Below are positions 30,965 through 43,284 of a stretch of DNA of 64,000 nt, piece after piece. How positions within the stretch are numbered: the stretch's first letter is position 1; each line of letters starts with the position of its first letter. The DNA comes from Pachyseris speciosa. Its lineage: Eukaryota; Cnidaria; Anthozoa; Scleractinia; Pachyseridae. The stretch lies in NCBI GenBank assembly GCA_016490735.1, contig JAEMWC010001496.1, positions 67,501 to 131,500 on the forward strand. The letters run 5' to 3'. Both the position numbers and the translations under genes were made by a program. The notes beneath the pieces were generated by a model. The model searched no databases. It was not told where the DNA came from and worked only from the letters and a program-made list of their open reading frames with translations.

Positions 30965-32091
30965 ATGGAGGATGACTTCGAAGCCACCTCTCCCAGTATG
31001 CTGAACACAGAATACGGCGACTTGGATTTTCAAGCGCACGGAGACACTGATAGTGGGAACGAGGAAAATGAGTACGAGCTTACCAGCTACCAGCAACCTC
31101 CACAAACCGAAAAGAAAGCGAGAAGAGAAAGGCTGTAAAGAGGAAAGCAAGCGAAGACGCGCCCAGCACCACAGAGGCCAAAATAAAGAAGACGGAAGGA
31201 TCAATTAAAAAACTGAATGAACATCTAAAGAACAACACATGTCCGAAACCACTGAAATACTCTGCACGGGCCAACATACCCGCAGACGAACAATTTAAGA
31301 AGGACATTAAGTCAGTTAAACAGAAAGCTGAACGCGGCTTTGTGAAAGCCCTAACAGACTTTCATACCCGCCGTCTTGAAAGACAAAAGAGTAAGCTTGA
31401 CAAAGAAAAATCTACGGGTCAGCGTAAGGCCAACAAAACCAGTGATAGTGTATCAAAGCCTACAGAGAACCTTACAGAACTTGGAGCTCTCGCTGCTAAG
31501 CTACAGAAGCAATACGAAAATGTCAACAAACTTATGTCACAACTAAATGATTCCACAGAGAATAAAACATGTGAAAAGTACTCGCGTGTGTCTGTTAGAC
31601 GTGTTAACAACACCACGGGTGGGTCAAACAAAAATAAAGGGAAAACTTCCTTTACAAAAACAAAAGAAACACTGCCAAACGCAGAGAAAGAAGAAAACAA
31701 ACTTCCACAAAAAAAGTCAGTTACAAAAAAGCTACAGGGGAAAAATATATTAAAAATCTCTCAAACGAAAAACTAACTGACGCGCAAATCAAATTAATCT
31801 CTCGGGGTTTAAAATTCATTCCCATGAACACACCGAACAAACATAAAATCCGACGGCAACTATTGCAGGATTTTGAACACTTTGCAAGGCGAATGCGCCT
31901 TAAATATATGTTCCATGGACATATAAAAAATCCACCCTTTCTGCGTTAAATCTGACTGGAAACCTCCAGTTCAACCATCAGTCGCCCTCGAGAGCTACTT
32001 GGAAGAGGTTAAGTTACAACTTGCTGAAATACACATTACAAAGCCTAAACAAAACTTGTCACGCAATGAAAGGAAAGCATTAAATGAATTT
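30965..32091 (+). pseudogene. Penelope N-terminal region, frame-broken
   Basis: Starts MEDDFEATSPSML, shifts frame near 31135, then runs through a Lys-rich stretch (KALTDFHTRRLERQKSK). After a further shift near 31770 it reads RGLKFIPMNTPNKHKIRRQL and FEHFARRMRLKYMFHG, a conserved block before Penelope RTs. Several breaks follow up to 32091. Non-functional. Confidence 0.6.
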
Positions 32092-32222
32092 TAAAAAACA
32101 AAACCACCACAAGGGACAAGGGACAAGGGAAGCACTACTGTTGTCATGAATAAGACTGACAAGATAAGGGAGGGTCAAACTCAATCAACGACGAAAATAA
32201 CCTCAGACCTCTCACTGAGCCC

Positions 32223-33490
32223 ATGGTGAAAGAAACGCAAAGCAAGATCTCGCGCCTAATTACAAATTTACACCGTGAAAAACACATCGACGACATGACG
32301 AAAAAATGGCTTTCACAAACACCTTGCCCACCAAGAATACCAGAGTTCTACACTCTTACAAAAATTCACAAACCAACTCTTACAGGGAGACCAATCATCT
32401 CCGGCTGTGATGGGCCAACAGAAAGAATTTCATCTTTTGTTGACACACTGCTTCAACCAATATCAAAGTCACAAAAGTCATACCTTAAAGACACAACTGA
32501 CTTTATAAACTTTATCGAAAGCACAAAGGTTAAAAACCGCACATTCCTTGTATCGATGGACGTCACAAGTCTCTACACAAATATACCACAAAACGAGGGC
32601 ATTGACAAAGTATGCAAAGCATATGATAACTTTTACAAAGACAGCCCTCCCATTCCGACACACTACCTGCGGGAAATGCTTAGGCTAATTCTAAAAGAAA
32701 ATTCTTTCCAATTCAATGGGAAGCAATATCTTCAAATTCATGGGACAGCTATGGGAACGAAAATGGCTGTCTCCTTTGCCGACATATTTATGGCAAAGAT
32801 TGAAACCGAAATCCTTAGCAAAACCGTTTTTAAACCTACAGTTTGGAAACGCTATATTGACGACATCTTTTCATTGTGGGACATAAGTAAACCCGACATT
32901 GAAACGTTCATCGAACAAGCAAATTCACATCACCCAAGTATCAAATTCACGGCCGATATCTCTGACACTGAGACTGTGTTCCTAGACACAGTTATATACA
33001 AAGGCAACAGACTCAAGGAACAATCGACCCTTGATATAAGAACACATTTTAAGCCAACGGAAACCTTCCAGTACACACATTTCACCTCTTGCCAACCACC
33101 AAGTGTCAAAAATGGATTCGTAAAGGGCGAATGCTTAAGAATCCTTGAACAAACTCCTCAAAAGCTACTTTTGAGGAGAACATTTTAAACCTCAAGAAAC
33201 ACTTGGCGGACAGAGGTTACCCACGCAATCTAAGAGACAAAATCCTATCAGGAATAAAATTCACAGGAAGAGCTACAGCGCTTAAACAGAACAACAAAGA
33301 AAAGAAAGAAATCTTGCCTTTTGTAACACAATATCAACCATCAATATCCAATTTAAAAGAAGCTTTACTCAAAAAATGGCACCTCATACAAAATCAACCG
33401 CTACTTCGCCAGATATTCAAACAACCACCTATCCTTTCATACAAGAAAGGGAAATCCTTGAAGGATTTACTCGTTAGAGCAAAAACATAA
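32223..33490 (+). pseudogene. Penelope-like reverse transcriptase
   Basis: RT motifs in order: GRPIISGCDGPTERISSF, SMDVTSLYTNIP (motif A), HGTAMGTKMAVSFADIF (motif B) and the catalytic KRYIDDIFSLW (motif C). A frame change near 33185 leads into the thumb/linker (LSYKKGKSLKDLLVRAK), ending 33490. No GIY-YIG endonuclease follows. Confidence 0.85.
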
Positions 33491-33579
33491 AAGGTTACAA
33501 TATATATTTCACGCCGGTAGGGATTGTGCGGCCTGTCACCCCTTACGTTATTGGTTTAAGTACATATCCTTTACTTTCC

Positions 33580-34022
33580 ATCTTCAATTTCCCTTAAGCC
33601 ATCCAATTCGAGCTCGATTTCTCTTAATCGAGCTCGAATACAGGTATCTCCTCCTCCCCCCCCCCGAAAATAGGGTATCTCACGCACACCGAGCTCGATT
33701 CTACTCGAGCTCGAGTGTAGTTTTCACTATCGAGCTCGATAGCTGAACTAGCTCGAATTGGGAGTGAACTCGAGTTTGTAGTAGTCGTGCTCGATATTTC
33801 GAGTGCGATTTCTATCTGAGCTCGAATAGGTACTCGAGCTCGATTGACATAAATCGAGCTCGGTTTCCCAGAATTGTGATCTAGCTCGAATTGGGAATGA
33901 GCTCGAGTTTGTAGTAGTCGTGCTCGATATTTCGAGTGCGATTTCTATCTGAGCTCGAATAGGTACTCGAGCTCGATTGACATAAATCGAGCTCGGTTTC
34001 CCAGAATCAAAATGTGATCCAA
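33580..34022. repeat. GAGCTCGA-rich repeat, fullest copy
   Basis: Contains two tandem units of about 135-145 bp (from about 33750 and 33885), each with TTGTAGTAGTCGTGCTCGAT and ACTCGAGCTCGATTGACATA. It shows the intact version of the Polinton target, GAGCTCGAATAGGTAC. Confidence 0.8.
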
Positions 34023-34220
34023 AAGCATATCCTCTAAGCAAGCAAATATTTCAGCGAAATAATATCTGACCAATGACGTCTCCATCGGCCCATTTTTCAT
34101 AAATTAACATGCATCAAACTCGACTGACGTATAATTGTGAAGACTGCTGTTCCTTCTTTGTTGTTGGCTAAATCGGTGACCGATAAGCGGGCATTACCGT
34201 CTGCAATGTGTGGTCAAGCG

Positions 34221-34287
34221 ATGGAGTTTTCTTGCGCCATTTACCGTCGAGTTGCATTTCTAACAGTGATACTTCATTCCGTGTTAG
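34221..34287 (+). CDS. signal-peptide exon, copy 1 (intact)
   Basis: ATG to a GTGAGT donor: 22 codons plus one base, MEFSCAIYRRVAFLTVILHS, a basic then hydrophobic secretory signal. It ends in phase 1, which fits the CUB exon at 60324. The downstream exons of this copy were not found. Confidence 0.5.
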
Positions 34288-35457
34288 GTGAGTCTTGAGT
34301 GTATTCTTGGCGTGTTCATTGTTAAGCCTTATTCAAAACAAGCCTTACTTTAGTATCGGTCGATTCATTTGTGACTCGATTTGCAACAGACGTTTGCTAC
34401 CATAAATTTACACGCAAACGCAAGCATTACCACCACATTCCTCATTTTTGTTTTCACTTCCCTTGAACACGGAAGTTGTAACAGCCGGTGATTCAACTTT
34501 GTTAGCAATTTTAGCTTGCAGTCCTTGGCTAGCAGCTTTCCTAAACTTTCTAGTGTATTCTACAGCTGTAGTTTACTCTGATGCTATAGTTTTACGTTCT
34601 TGCCGAAAGTGGAATACTTAAGAGCGGATGTCTGTAAATATCGACCATAGGTAGGAATTATAAAATTTTCGGAAAATCCGAAAAAATTCTGTGAACTACC
34701 CTAGGTATTCTATTAATGAAAATATAAATTTTACTTTCATCGGATGAATATTTTGGTCATATGGATGGTGTCAAGTTCGGGCGCTTTATAACCTCTGCCA
34801 GATCGCTTTTTCGAGGCCCTAGACCGGGCTACGGAAAGAGCTCAATTTTGATCTAATTGAAATATTATTCAAGCCACAAAGCTTCTTATCACATTCAAGA
34901 GGTTTGAACACGCACTTTGAGTGGTCGTGCCGTTGAATTGATTGCGACTAGAATATTTTACAGATTTTTAAATATTTACAAAATTTTGAGGATTTCGCGA
35001 GAGGAAAATTTTGTCGAAATTCGAAGGCCAAAAATCACACCCGGTACCTAATTTCAAACAACAAAAACCATTCTACATTAAAAAGCAATCTCGAAGCTTT
35101 CAAAATATGGTTTTGAAACTTTGGGCAACATGTGAAATGAATTTTTGGGAACGCGAAATTCACGGAGCACTTGAGTGAAATTTGACTCTTCTGACTTGAC
35201 AGCTTTGAGGTTCGGCGCGACACAAATCAATACTCAAACAAATATTTCAGCCAAAATAAGTGTAATTTTAGCAATCTCAAGTCTTACAGTTATACATACA
35301 TGCTTCATAGACATTGAATACAAAATTTACAACAATTTTCAGCCGAAAAGAACTCATATCCCAGCTTTTAGGTACTAAACTTGCCTCGATCGCCAAATAA
35401 ATGTGAACATGCACTGGGCTAAGTTCTTATCACTCAAAGCCAGTAGTTCAAAATCTA

Positions 35458-36150
35458 TAATAATAATAATTTACTAATTTATATAGCGCGTATTTACATA
35501 TTCTGATCAATAGCGCTTTACAATCATATATTTAAGAGAAAACGAAAATACATTACCATAAAAATAAAATAAAGTTATAGATTATAAAAATACTTCTTAA
35601 AAAGATAAGTTTTAAGTCGAGATTTAAAACTGTCAAGTGATGTTGCTTGACGAAGCTCCACGGGTAGGCCATTCCAGAGTTTCGGAGCTGCTGCTGAAAA
35701 TAATCTTGCTCCCAATGTTGTAAGCATCTTTCCCTTGGGATGGTCCAATAAGAGCTTACCAGTAGACCTAAGATTATATAATGAGTTCGATTTTATACTA
35801 ATAAGATCGCTAAGATAAGTTGGCGCCAGGCCATAAATACATTTAAAAGTCAAAAGTAAAATCTTATAATCAATACGTAAAGAAACCGGCAGCCAGTGCA
35901 GCTCGTAAAGCGCCGGTGTAATGTGAGAAAACTTTCCGATGCCACAAATAAGTCTTGCTGCTGCATTTTGTACACGCTGTAATTTAGCGATCTGCCCCTT
36001 TGGTAAGCCAAACAATAAACCATTACAATAATCAAGATGGCTGCTTATAAAAGCATGAACCATGGTAATTAAAGAATCCCTCGATAGGTATTTCTTAATA
36101 CGTCTCAAGTTATGTAAATGATAAAATGCCGCATTACAAGCCTTGTTTAT
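35458..36150 (-). mobile_element. 5'-truncated LINE insertion
   Basis: Flanked by ATCTA duplications (35453-35457, 36151-36155). The empty site is preserved in the sister block near 39165. The minus strand holds an RT-element C-terminus and a 3' end CGCGCTATATAAATT with an ATT-rich tail. Confidence 0.85.
35575..36108 (-). pseudogene. C-terminal part of a Jockey/CR1-type LINE ORF2
   Basis: 177 residues with HLDYCNGLLFGLP, LQRVQNAAARLICG and LHWLPVSLRIDYK, the well-known tail after the RT domain. It ends LKTYLFKKYFYNL. RT catalytic motifs are upstream of the truncation and absent. Confidence 0.8.
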
Positions 36151-36312
36151 ATCTACACCAAATATCTATCCTGTGTAATATATAATCAGGTGCACGATAT
36201 GTTTGTTTGTACCTTTTGTCCTTGTTCGTTTTCATTTCCGCAAATACTATCAGCGAAAGGTGGAGGTGCTGTTGCGTGATTCGAGATTGTGTGGCATAAC
36301 ATAACAAATGGA

Positions 36313-36480
36313 GATCGAGTGGTTTTTCACTATCGAGCTCGATAGCTGAACTAGCTCGAATTGGGAGTGAGCTCGAGTTTGTAGTAGTCGTGCTCGATAT
36401 TTCGAGTGCGATTTCTATCTGAGCTCGAATAGGTACTCGAGCTCGATTGACATAAATCGAGCTCGGTTTCCCAGAATCAC
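36313..36480. repeat. GAGCTCGA-rich repeat, partial copy
   Basis: Begins TTTTTCACTATCGAGCTCGA and ends TTTCCCAGAATCA, the same family as 33580-34022. Confidence 0.75.
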
Positions 36481-36482
36481 AA

Positions 36483-36968
36483 TAAGATTCAGTATTGTCT
36501 TGGCAACTGCTTAGAATTATTGTCTGCCTGGTTAGTAATTGCAGTGTGCCAGGATTCCAGCGTTTTTCTTACGCGTGAATTGCCTCTGTCGATGACGCGT
36601 GCATTCTCAAAATCAATAGTATGGCCTTCGAGCCACGCATGGCTGGCAATATTGGAACCACTTTTAAAAACTTTGGTGTTTCGTATGTGTTCCTTTTTTC
36701 TAGTGTGTAGACATCGGAGAAACGGGTAGATGTTTATACACTAGAAAAAAGGAACACATACGAAACACCAAAGTTTTTAAAAGTGCTTCCAATGTTGCCA
36801 GCCATGCGTGGCTCGAAGGCCATACTATTGATTTTGAGAATGCACGCGTCATCGACAGAGGCAATTCACGCGTAAGAAAAACGCTGGAATCCTGGCACAC
36901 TGCAATTACTAACCAGGCAGACAATAATTCTAAGCAGTTGCCAAGACAATACTGAATCTTATTGTGAT
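36483..36968. repeat. palindrome of Penelope GIY-YIG endonuclease fragment
   Basis: Two ~235-bp arms are inverted copies around a ~20-bp spacer (CATCGGAGAAACGGGTAGAT). The plus-strand arm encodes the endonuclease end from IGETGR (36713) through ASHAWLEGHTIDFENARV to LESWHTAITNQADNN, stop 36955. It is probably the displaced 3' end of a Penelope element like the one at 30559. Confidence 0.8.
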
Positions 36969-37278
36969 CTTATCCATGTTATTAGCATTTCATTGTCACA
37001 CTAGAATTTCTTCCTTTTGTATTATTGTATTTATCTATATCCGTTCGTTATTTTCTCACCTTTTTGTGCACATATATTTTTACCTCCGCTTTTTACACCT
37101 CACTTTTTAAAGTTTGCAGACTGGCAATCGAAAGCTCGTGTTTTTTTTAACTTTTAACCAGAGAGCGTCTTTTTAACTTTTCAATTATGCCCCCTGGTTA
37201 CTCATCGATCTTTAAATTACATTTACATTTTATTTTTTACATGGTCTGTAATCGGAAAACAAAACAACACCGTCAAAT
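36969..37278. other. no gene seen
   Basis: AT-rich; likely the 3' UTR of the Penelope fragment. Confidence 0.4.
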
Positions 37279-37508
37279 TCGGTGTTCCGGGGTTTTTCGG
37301 ATGTTCCGGTGTTCCGGTGTTCCGGTGTTCCGGTGTTCCGGTGTACCGGGGTGTTCCGGTGTTCCGGGGTGTTCCGGGGTGTTCCGGGGTGTTCCGGTGT
37401 TCCGGTGTTCCGGTGTTCCGGTGTTCCGGTGTTCTGGTGTTCCGGTGTTCTGGTGTTCTGGTGTTCCGGTGTTCTGGTGTTCCGGTGTTCTGGTGTTCCG
37501 GTGTTCCT
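37279..37508 (+). repeat. GTGTTCCG minisatellite
   Basis: About 28 units of the 8-mer GTGTTCCG with C/T variants and occasional extra G. It is open in all frames (VFRCSGVP or HRNTGTPE repeats), which explains the long meaningless reading frames. Confidence 0.95.
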
Positions 37509-37547
37509 GGTTTAAGTACATGCCGAATCAAAATTTGATCCGTTCGC

Positions 37548-39330
37548 ATATCCTCTAAGCAAGCAAATAATATTTCAGCGAAACAATATCTGACCAATGA
37601 CGTCAACCATCGGCCCATTTTTCATAAATTAACATGCATCAAACTCGACTGACGTATAATTGTGAAGAATCGGTGACCGATAAGCGGGCATTACCGTCTG
37701 CAATGTGTGGTCAAGCGATGGAGTTTTCTTGCGCCATTTACCGTCGAGTTGCATTTCTAACAGTGATACTTCATTCAGTGTTAGGTGAGTCGTAAGTGTA
37801 TCCTTGGTGCCGAGTCCACTCTAAAATCTGCCTTACTTTAGTATCGGTCGATTCATTTGTGACTCGATTTGCAACAAACGTTTGCTACCTTAAATTTACA
37901 CGCAAACGCAAGCATTACCACCACATTCCACATTTTTGTTTTCACTTCTCCTGAACACGGAAGTTGTAACAGCCGGTGATTCAACTTTCAGTTAGTGTTT
38001 TTTGTTAGAAATTTTAGCTTGCAGTCCTCGGTTATCAACTTGAGTGTATTCTTGGCGTGTTCATTGTTAAGCCTTATTCAAAACAAGCCTTACTTTAGTA
38101 TCGGTCGATTCATTTGTGACTCGATTTGCAACAGACGTTTGCTACCATAAATTTACAGGCAAACGCAAGTATTACCACCACATTCCTCATTTTTGTTTTC
38201 ACTTCCCTTGAACACGGAAGTTGTAACAGCCGGTGATTCAACTTTGTTAGCAATTTTAGCTTGCAGTCCTTGGCTAGCAGCTTTCCTAAACTTTCTAGTG
38301 TATTCCACAGCTGTAGTTTACTCTGATGCTATAGTTTTACGTTCTTGCCGAAAGTGGAATACTTAAGAGCGGATGTCTGTAAATATCGACCATAGGTAGG
38401 AATTATAAAATTTTCGGAAAATCCGAAAAAATTCTGTGAACTACCCTAGGTATTCTATTAATGAAAATATAAATTTTACTTTCATCGGATGAATATTTTG
38501 GTCATATGGATGGTGTCAAGTTCGGGCGCTTAGGCCCTAGACCGGGCTACGGAAAGAGCTCAATTTGGATCTAATTGAAATATTATTCAAGCTACAAAGC
38601 TTCTTATCACATTCAAGAGGTTTGAACACGCATTTTGAGCGGTCGTGCCGTTGAATTGATTGCGACTAGAATATTTTACAGATTTTTAAATATTTACAAA
38701 ATTTTGAGGATTTCGTGAGAGGAAAATTTTTCGAAATTCGAAGGCCAAAAATCACACCCGGTACCGAATTTCAAACAACAAAAACCATTCTACATTAAAA
38801 AGCAATCTCGAAGCTTTCAAAATATGTTTTTGAAACTTTGGGCAACATGTGAAATGAATTTTTGGGAACGCGAAAATCACGGAGCACTTGAGTGAAATTT
38901 GACTCTTCTGACTTGACAGCTTTGAGGTTCGGCGCGACACAAATCAATACTCAAACAAATATTTCAGCCAAAATAAGTGTAATTTTAGCAATCTCAAGTC
39001 TTACAGTTATACATACATGCTTCATAGACATTGAATACAAAATTTACAACAATTTTCAGCCGAAAAGAACTCATATCCCAGCTTTTAGGTACTAAACTTG
39101 CCTCGATCGCCAAATAAATGTGAACATGCACTGGGCCAAGTTCTTATCACTCAAAGCCAATAGTTCAAAATCTACACCAAATACCTATCCTGTGTAATAT
39201 ATAATCAGGTGCACGATATGTTTGTTTGTACCTTTTGTCCTTGTTCGTTTTTATTTCCGCAAATACTATCAGCGAAAGGTGGAGGTGCTGTTGCGTGATT
39301 CGAGATTGTGTGGCATAACATAACAATTGG
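37548..39330 (+). repeat. duplicated host block, copy R2
   Basis: Second copy of R1, without the LINE. Internally about 240 bp (TTTAGTATCGGTCGATTCAT onwards) is tandemly repeated at about 37845 and 38095. Confidence 0.8.
37718..37784 (+). CDS. signal-peptide exon, copy 2 (intact)
   Basis: Same 22 codons plus one base as at 34221, with one silent change, then GTGAGT. No downstream partner exon was identified. Confidence 0.5.
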
Positions 39331-39404
39331 AGATCGAACCCAGGACCCGGGACACAGGCACTTCGTGTACGTGAGCTTGTTAGGAAAAAATAAATTCTAG
39401 ATTG

Positions 39405-39410
39405 AAAAAA

Positions 39411-39441
<31 letters not shown>

Positions 39442-39443
39442 AA
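39405..39443 (+). repeat. AAAT microsatellite
   Basis: About nine AAAT units. Confidence 0.9.
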
Positions 39444-41088
39444 TTGCAACTCACAATAGAACACTGATAACCTGACCTCGGCAGACTTCCCCTGCTCACT
39501 TGTCTGGTGCCTTTTTCCTTGCAGTACAGTAGTCTTTATAGATCGTTTTCACCGTCACGCAAAAAACCCGGCGTACAAGAATAAATTCCGAAACCGTTCT
39601 GTGAAAGAAGCCAAGAAAATGTATGCGACAAAAGACTAGCAAATGAACACACCGTTTCTGAGTTATCTGCCTAAACTTTTAATTTTCACGCAACTTTAAA
39701 GAGCTTTGTAATTGTATGCAGACACCATATACACTGAAGTAAGTACATGTACAAGTAAGGTACCCAAAGTTGACCAATACAGTGTACATTAACTTATGCG
39801 ATAAAAGGGTTTTCTTTTTGTTTCTGAGCTACTATACATATTCATATTCGAATTCTTGAAATGTTTTAACTGCTGAAAATCATAAGGGAAAACTATTTTT
39901 CAACCATACAGCTGACCTATCTTGGTCACGCACTATGAAAATTTTCGTTCTTTAAAAACTAAAGACGCTAAGGAACTGGAAACTCGAGAAAATATTTATT
40001 TGTAAGTTATTTTCAACCTGATATAAATTTCAGAAAAATTTTAAAATTTGATGACGTCGTGGTAGGACTCGTAGAACTGTAACTTTTGCCGACAGCGCCA
40101 TCCGATACCAGAATCCTGGCGGTGCTTCGGGCAAATCGACATTTCAAAGCTCGAGTCATGATGTTATAATATACCTGGAATAAAAATGAAAATAAACATA
40201 ATGGGAACTGCAATTTAGGTATATCGGGAGCGCATGGGTATATTCATTGCCCGACTGAGGAAATATTGCAAGAATCGCTTAAGGGTAACACTTATCTTCT
40301 TTCCGGTGCAGCCGATGTCCGCGTTAGCATTCCAAGACGCGAGAGACAATAGCAAAATACATTCCAAAGGGTGTTTTTTTTTTATCATAGAGGGGAACAG
40401 ATGCTTATTGCTTTGATAGGTGTTCGTTCATAGCACGAATTTTGCCAGCAAAGGAAGTAAAGATAAAATTTATGGGCAAAATGTTATATCACACGATATA
40501 TTTTCAGTCCCAAGTTTAGTCACAATCCTCAAGGATCCAGCCTTGTTTTGTTTCCAGCTCCTTTGGGAATGAATGCAAAGTGTGCTGGTTCCCTCAGCAT
40601 GTTATCAAATGTATTTCTATTCGCAGGCTACCTTGTCTTACCGGGGACTACCGTAGAAGTACGAAGTCCCTTACTCTTAAATAGCAAAATAATCTCCATG
40701 AACAGCTCTCAGAATACAGAATATCAGCCCCTTGAGCCTAAAAGTTGACCTTTTTTCAGAACTAAGTTCCGGCTGTATGTTGTGTAGAACTTGGGTATGG
40801 AACTGAAGAAAGCATAAAACCGGGTCCGGTAAAAGATTTTTCTTCAATCCTACAGCGTATATCTTCATCTCAGTATGCTGTGGGGACTGGCCATTAATTA
40901 TTTCAGAGGAAGAGCGCAAAAAACCAAAATAAAATAAAACTGAATTTCTCGGGGAATGTGCATGGATATTCCTTATCTTGGCCAATCAGCAAGCACTTTA
41001 TAATTCCTGATTGCTCTTTCACTTGATAAAATACCAAAAAGATCAGACTGGGAGCAAGGAAATCGCATGTAGAGTGTTATACATGAGA
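39444..41088. other. intergenic, no supported gene
   Basis: Only short open frames; I find no domain or repeat. Confidence 0.4.
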
Positions 41089-41104
41089 ATTTGGTTTATC
41101 AACG

Positions 41105-41135
<31 letters not shown>

Positions 41136-41977
41136 GGATTCGATTAGCTGACGTTTCGAGCGTTAGCCCTTCTTCGGAGCGAATCGAGGAATTGTGGGTT
41201 GTGTATGGTTTATATACAGAAAATGGAGCTACGCTATTGGTGGTAACATGGTAACGTGAAAAACAGGAATAAATTAATTGAATGAAAAGCGCTCGTTGAT
41301 ACCGTGGGGATTAAGAATGCCAATTTGAAAGATCAGTTTTTGCTCGAGACTTTTACGACTTTCCGTGGTACCTTGATGTAGGGAAAGGCCGGAGATCGAC
41401 ATGTGTTGTTTGGAATGGTTAGGGAGATTAAAATGCCGAGCGACAGGTTTGGATGCGTCTTTGTCATCTTTCTCAACATCACGAAGATGTTCTCGGAATC
41501 GGTCACCTAGTCGTCTTCCTGTTTCGCCGATGTATAACTTTTTGCATAATGTGCAGGTTATGCAATAGATAACATTTGCGGAGGGACACGTGAAACGATC
41601 AGTGATCTTAACAGATTGCTTAGGGCCCGATATTTTGTCAGTGTTTTGAATGAAAGGACAAGTTTTGCATCGCGAGCGCGCGCATTTAAAAGTGCCATGT
41701 TGTTCAGTTGTTTTGTTGTTTCTAGTTAAAAGCGCATTCAAAACAACTGAACAACCTGGCACTTTTAAATGCGTTCGCTCGCGATGCAAAACTTGTCCTT
41801 TCATTCAAAACACTGACAAGGCCCCCGACTAGCGTAGCTCCATTTTCTGTATATAAACCATACACAACCCACAATTCCTCGATTCGCTCCGACAAAGGGC
41901 TAACGCTCGAAAAGTCAGCTAATCGAATCCCTGTATGGTGGTCAATTTACATTATCAACTCCGTTGATAAACCAAAT
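41089..41977. mobile_element. Penelope endonuclease foldback
   Basis: Terminal inverted arms of ~148 bp (41089-41236 and 41830-41977) begin ATTTGGTTTATCAACGGAG. They contain CTGACGTTTCGAGCGTTAG, typical of this retroelement's 3' region. Inside, the endonuclease is minus strand, and a partial inverted copy of its start is plus strand (about 41735-41820). Confidence 0.8.
41274..41804 (-). pseudogene. GIY-YIG endonuclease of a Penelope-like element (fragment)
   Basis: Contains the cysteine linker (RSRCKTCPF and YCITCTLCKK) and the nuclease start KLYIGETGRRLGDRFREH, then VARHFNLPNHS and SLEQKLIFQIG. The RT is missing, so only the 3' piece remains. Confidence 0.85.
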
Positions 41978-41993
41978 TTTCGTGTTTCACTCC

Positions 41994-42033
<40 letters not shown>

Positions 42034-42887
42034 ACTTTATTCATTTGTTATACATTAGCTCTAGCTTGCAGAAAAGCGTTATACGCTTTTGACACCCGTT
42101 GATTAATAAATCAAGTTTTGAGGCAATAGGTGAACCTATTTATTTTTACCTGCCTTGCAACTCCGGTGCGCGCGTGCACAACACCATAGAACAGCTTATT
42201 AAACACGAGAGTAAAAAGAAGGTGTGTCTCAACCTTACCAACCCTCGCTAATATCAGCTCTGCTTCCGTGTTCAAACCACAGTTAGCAATACTGACTTGT
42301 AGGGTGTCTGTGAAGTGGAGCTCAATTGACCTATTGCAGTCTCTGATACGCATGTACTCAGTGTGCCCGGGTATTTGGTACTTGAACTGCACTTTCCCCC
42401 AACCAACGCTCCATATTCGCATGCTGTATCGTCCACATTAGCGAGCAGATGTGTTCTAGCTGGCAATGAAGCTTTCTTATTTTCAATGCTAGAGAAAACT
42501 AAATACCACAAAACTATGCTACAAGCGCAAGATTAGACTGTATTGGGACGTTGTTATTTGTGCACATGCTTTATATAATGAGGTGTTAAAAAAGTATTGC
42601 ACAACGTATTAGGTTATCTCCTCATCTGACAGATAATCAGGACAAATAAAAGTGCTTAACTAAAACAAACAGACAAAAAGAACAAATTATGTACATTGCA
42701 CCAGTGGATTGTTTGACACGTTCGAGGACCAGGAATCTGTAATCATGGTACAACGGCAACGTATGAAAATTTGAGCTTCAGCTCATTCCATTGGCGCAAC
42801 CATAACATGTAGATCAGTGATCGAATTTTTTTCACAACCCGGAAATAAAACTGAAGTAGCCGGATCTCCTTGCGTTTCATGTTACGG
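41978..42887. other. intergenic, no supported gene
   Basis: The first ~60 bp extend the Penelope terminus (shared with 5515-5575). Nothing else is recognised. Confidence 0.4.
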
Positions 42888-42895
42888 ACAGCACA

Positions 42896-43239
42896 TAGGC
42901 TTTTGTACATTATGCTAGCATTTTTTCGAGCATTTTAGTGAGGCAAAAGCTTTGAGCATTATTCGAGCATTTTAATGGCATTTTCCCGGAAAATTAATTT
43001 TTTTTTCCGAGAAACTGAGAAACTGAGAAAGGGTTTACCCTGGTTAAATATGTTATTGTTATTACTATTATTATGTAGAATGTAGCACAGGGATTTTCCC
43101 TGGGAAGACATATCCAGTCAAGTCTCATACCTGAGGATATCTGCCGATCCGAGGAATGCCGACTTTTGCATCGTCCTTGTTCGGTTTTTAATTCCTAGTT
43201 GCTCCAAGTGGCCTGCCAGCTTCTTTGACACTGAACCTA

Positions 43240-43284
<45 letters not shown>

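Larger units (their letters stand above)
30559..33500 (+). mobile_element. Penelope-like retroelement, endonuclease part missing
   Basis: Begins with GGTCAACTCTTATCGAGAGG at about 30563, repeated at about 30874, like the terminal repeats of Penelope elements. It inserts after AAAATGTGATCC; the same host junction without it is at 34008-34022. Reading frames for the N-terminal region and RT follow, but the GIY-YIG endonuclease is absent before the repeat at 33580. A matching endonuclease sits as a palindrome at 36483-36968. Confidence 0.75.
34023..36308 (+). repeat. duplicated host block, copy R1
   Basis: Closely matches 37548-39330, begins CATATCCTCTAAGCAAGC, and includes a signal-peptide exon and a LINE insertion absent from the other copy. 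Partial relatives lie at 53218-53815 and, inverted, 43892-44850. Confidence 0.8.

Noticed and set aside
36520..36924. Pair of matching proteins on opposite strands
   Set aside because: Antisense reading of the palindromic Penelope endonuclease fragment.
37187..37618. Open frames with VFRCSGVP or HRNTGTPE repeats
   Set aside because: Produced by the 8-bp GTGTTCCG minisatellite.
35035..39095. Short open frames repeated in blocks R1, R2 and R3
   Set aside because: They recur only because the DNA is duplicated; no start context, domains or coding bias.
41120..41200. Hammerhead ribozyme in the Penelope terminus
   Set aside because: Such ribozymes occur in Penelope elements, but I could not find the CTGATGA and GAAA cores here.
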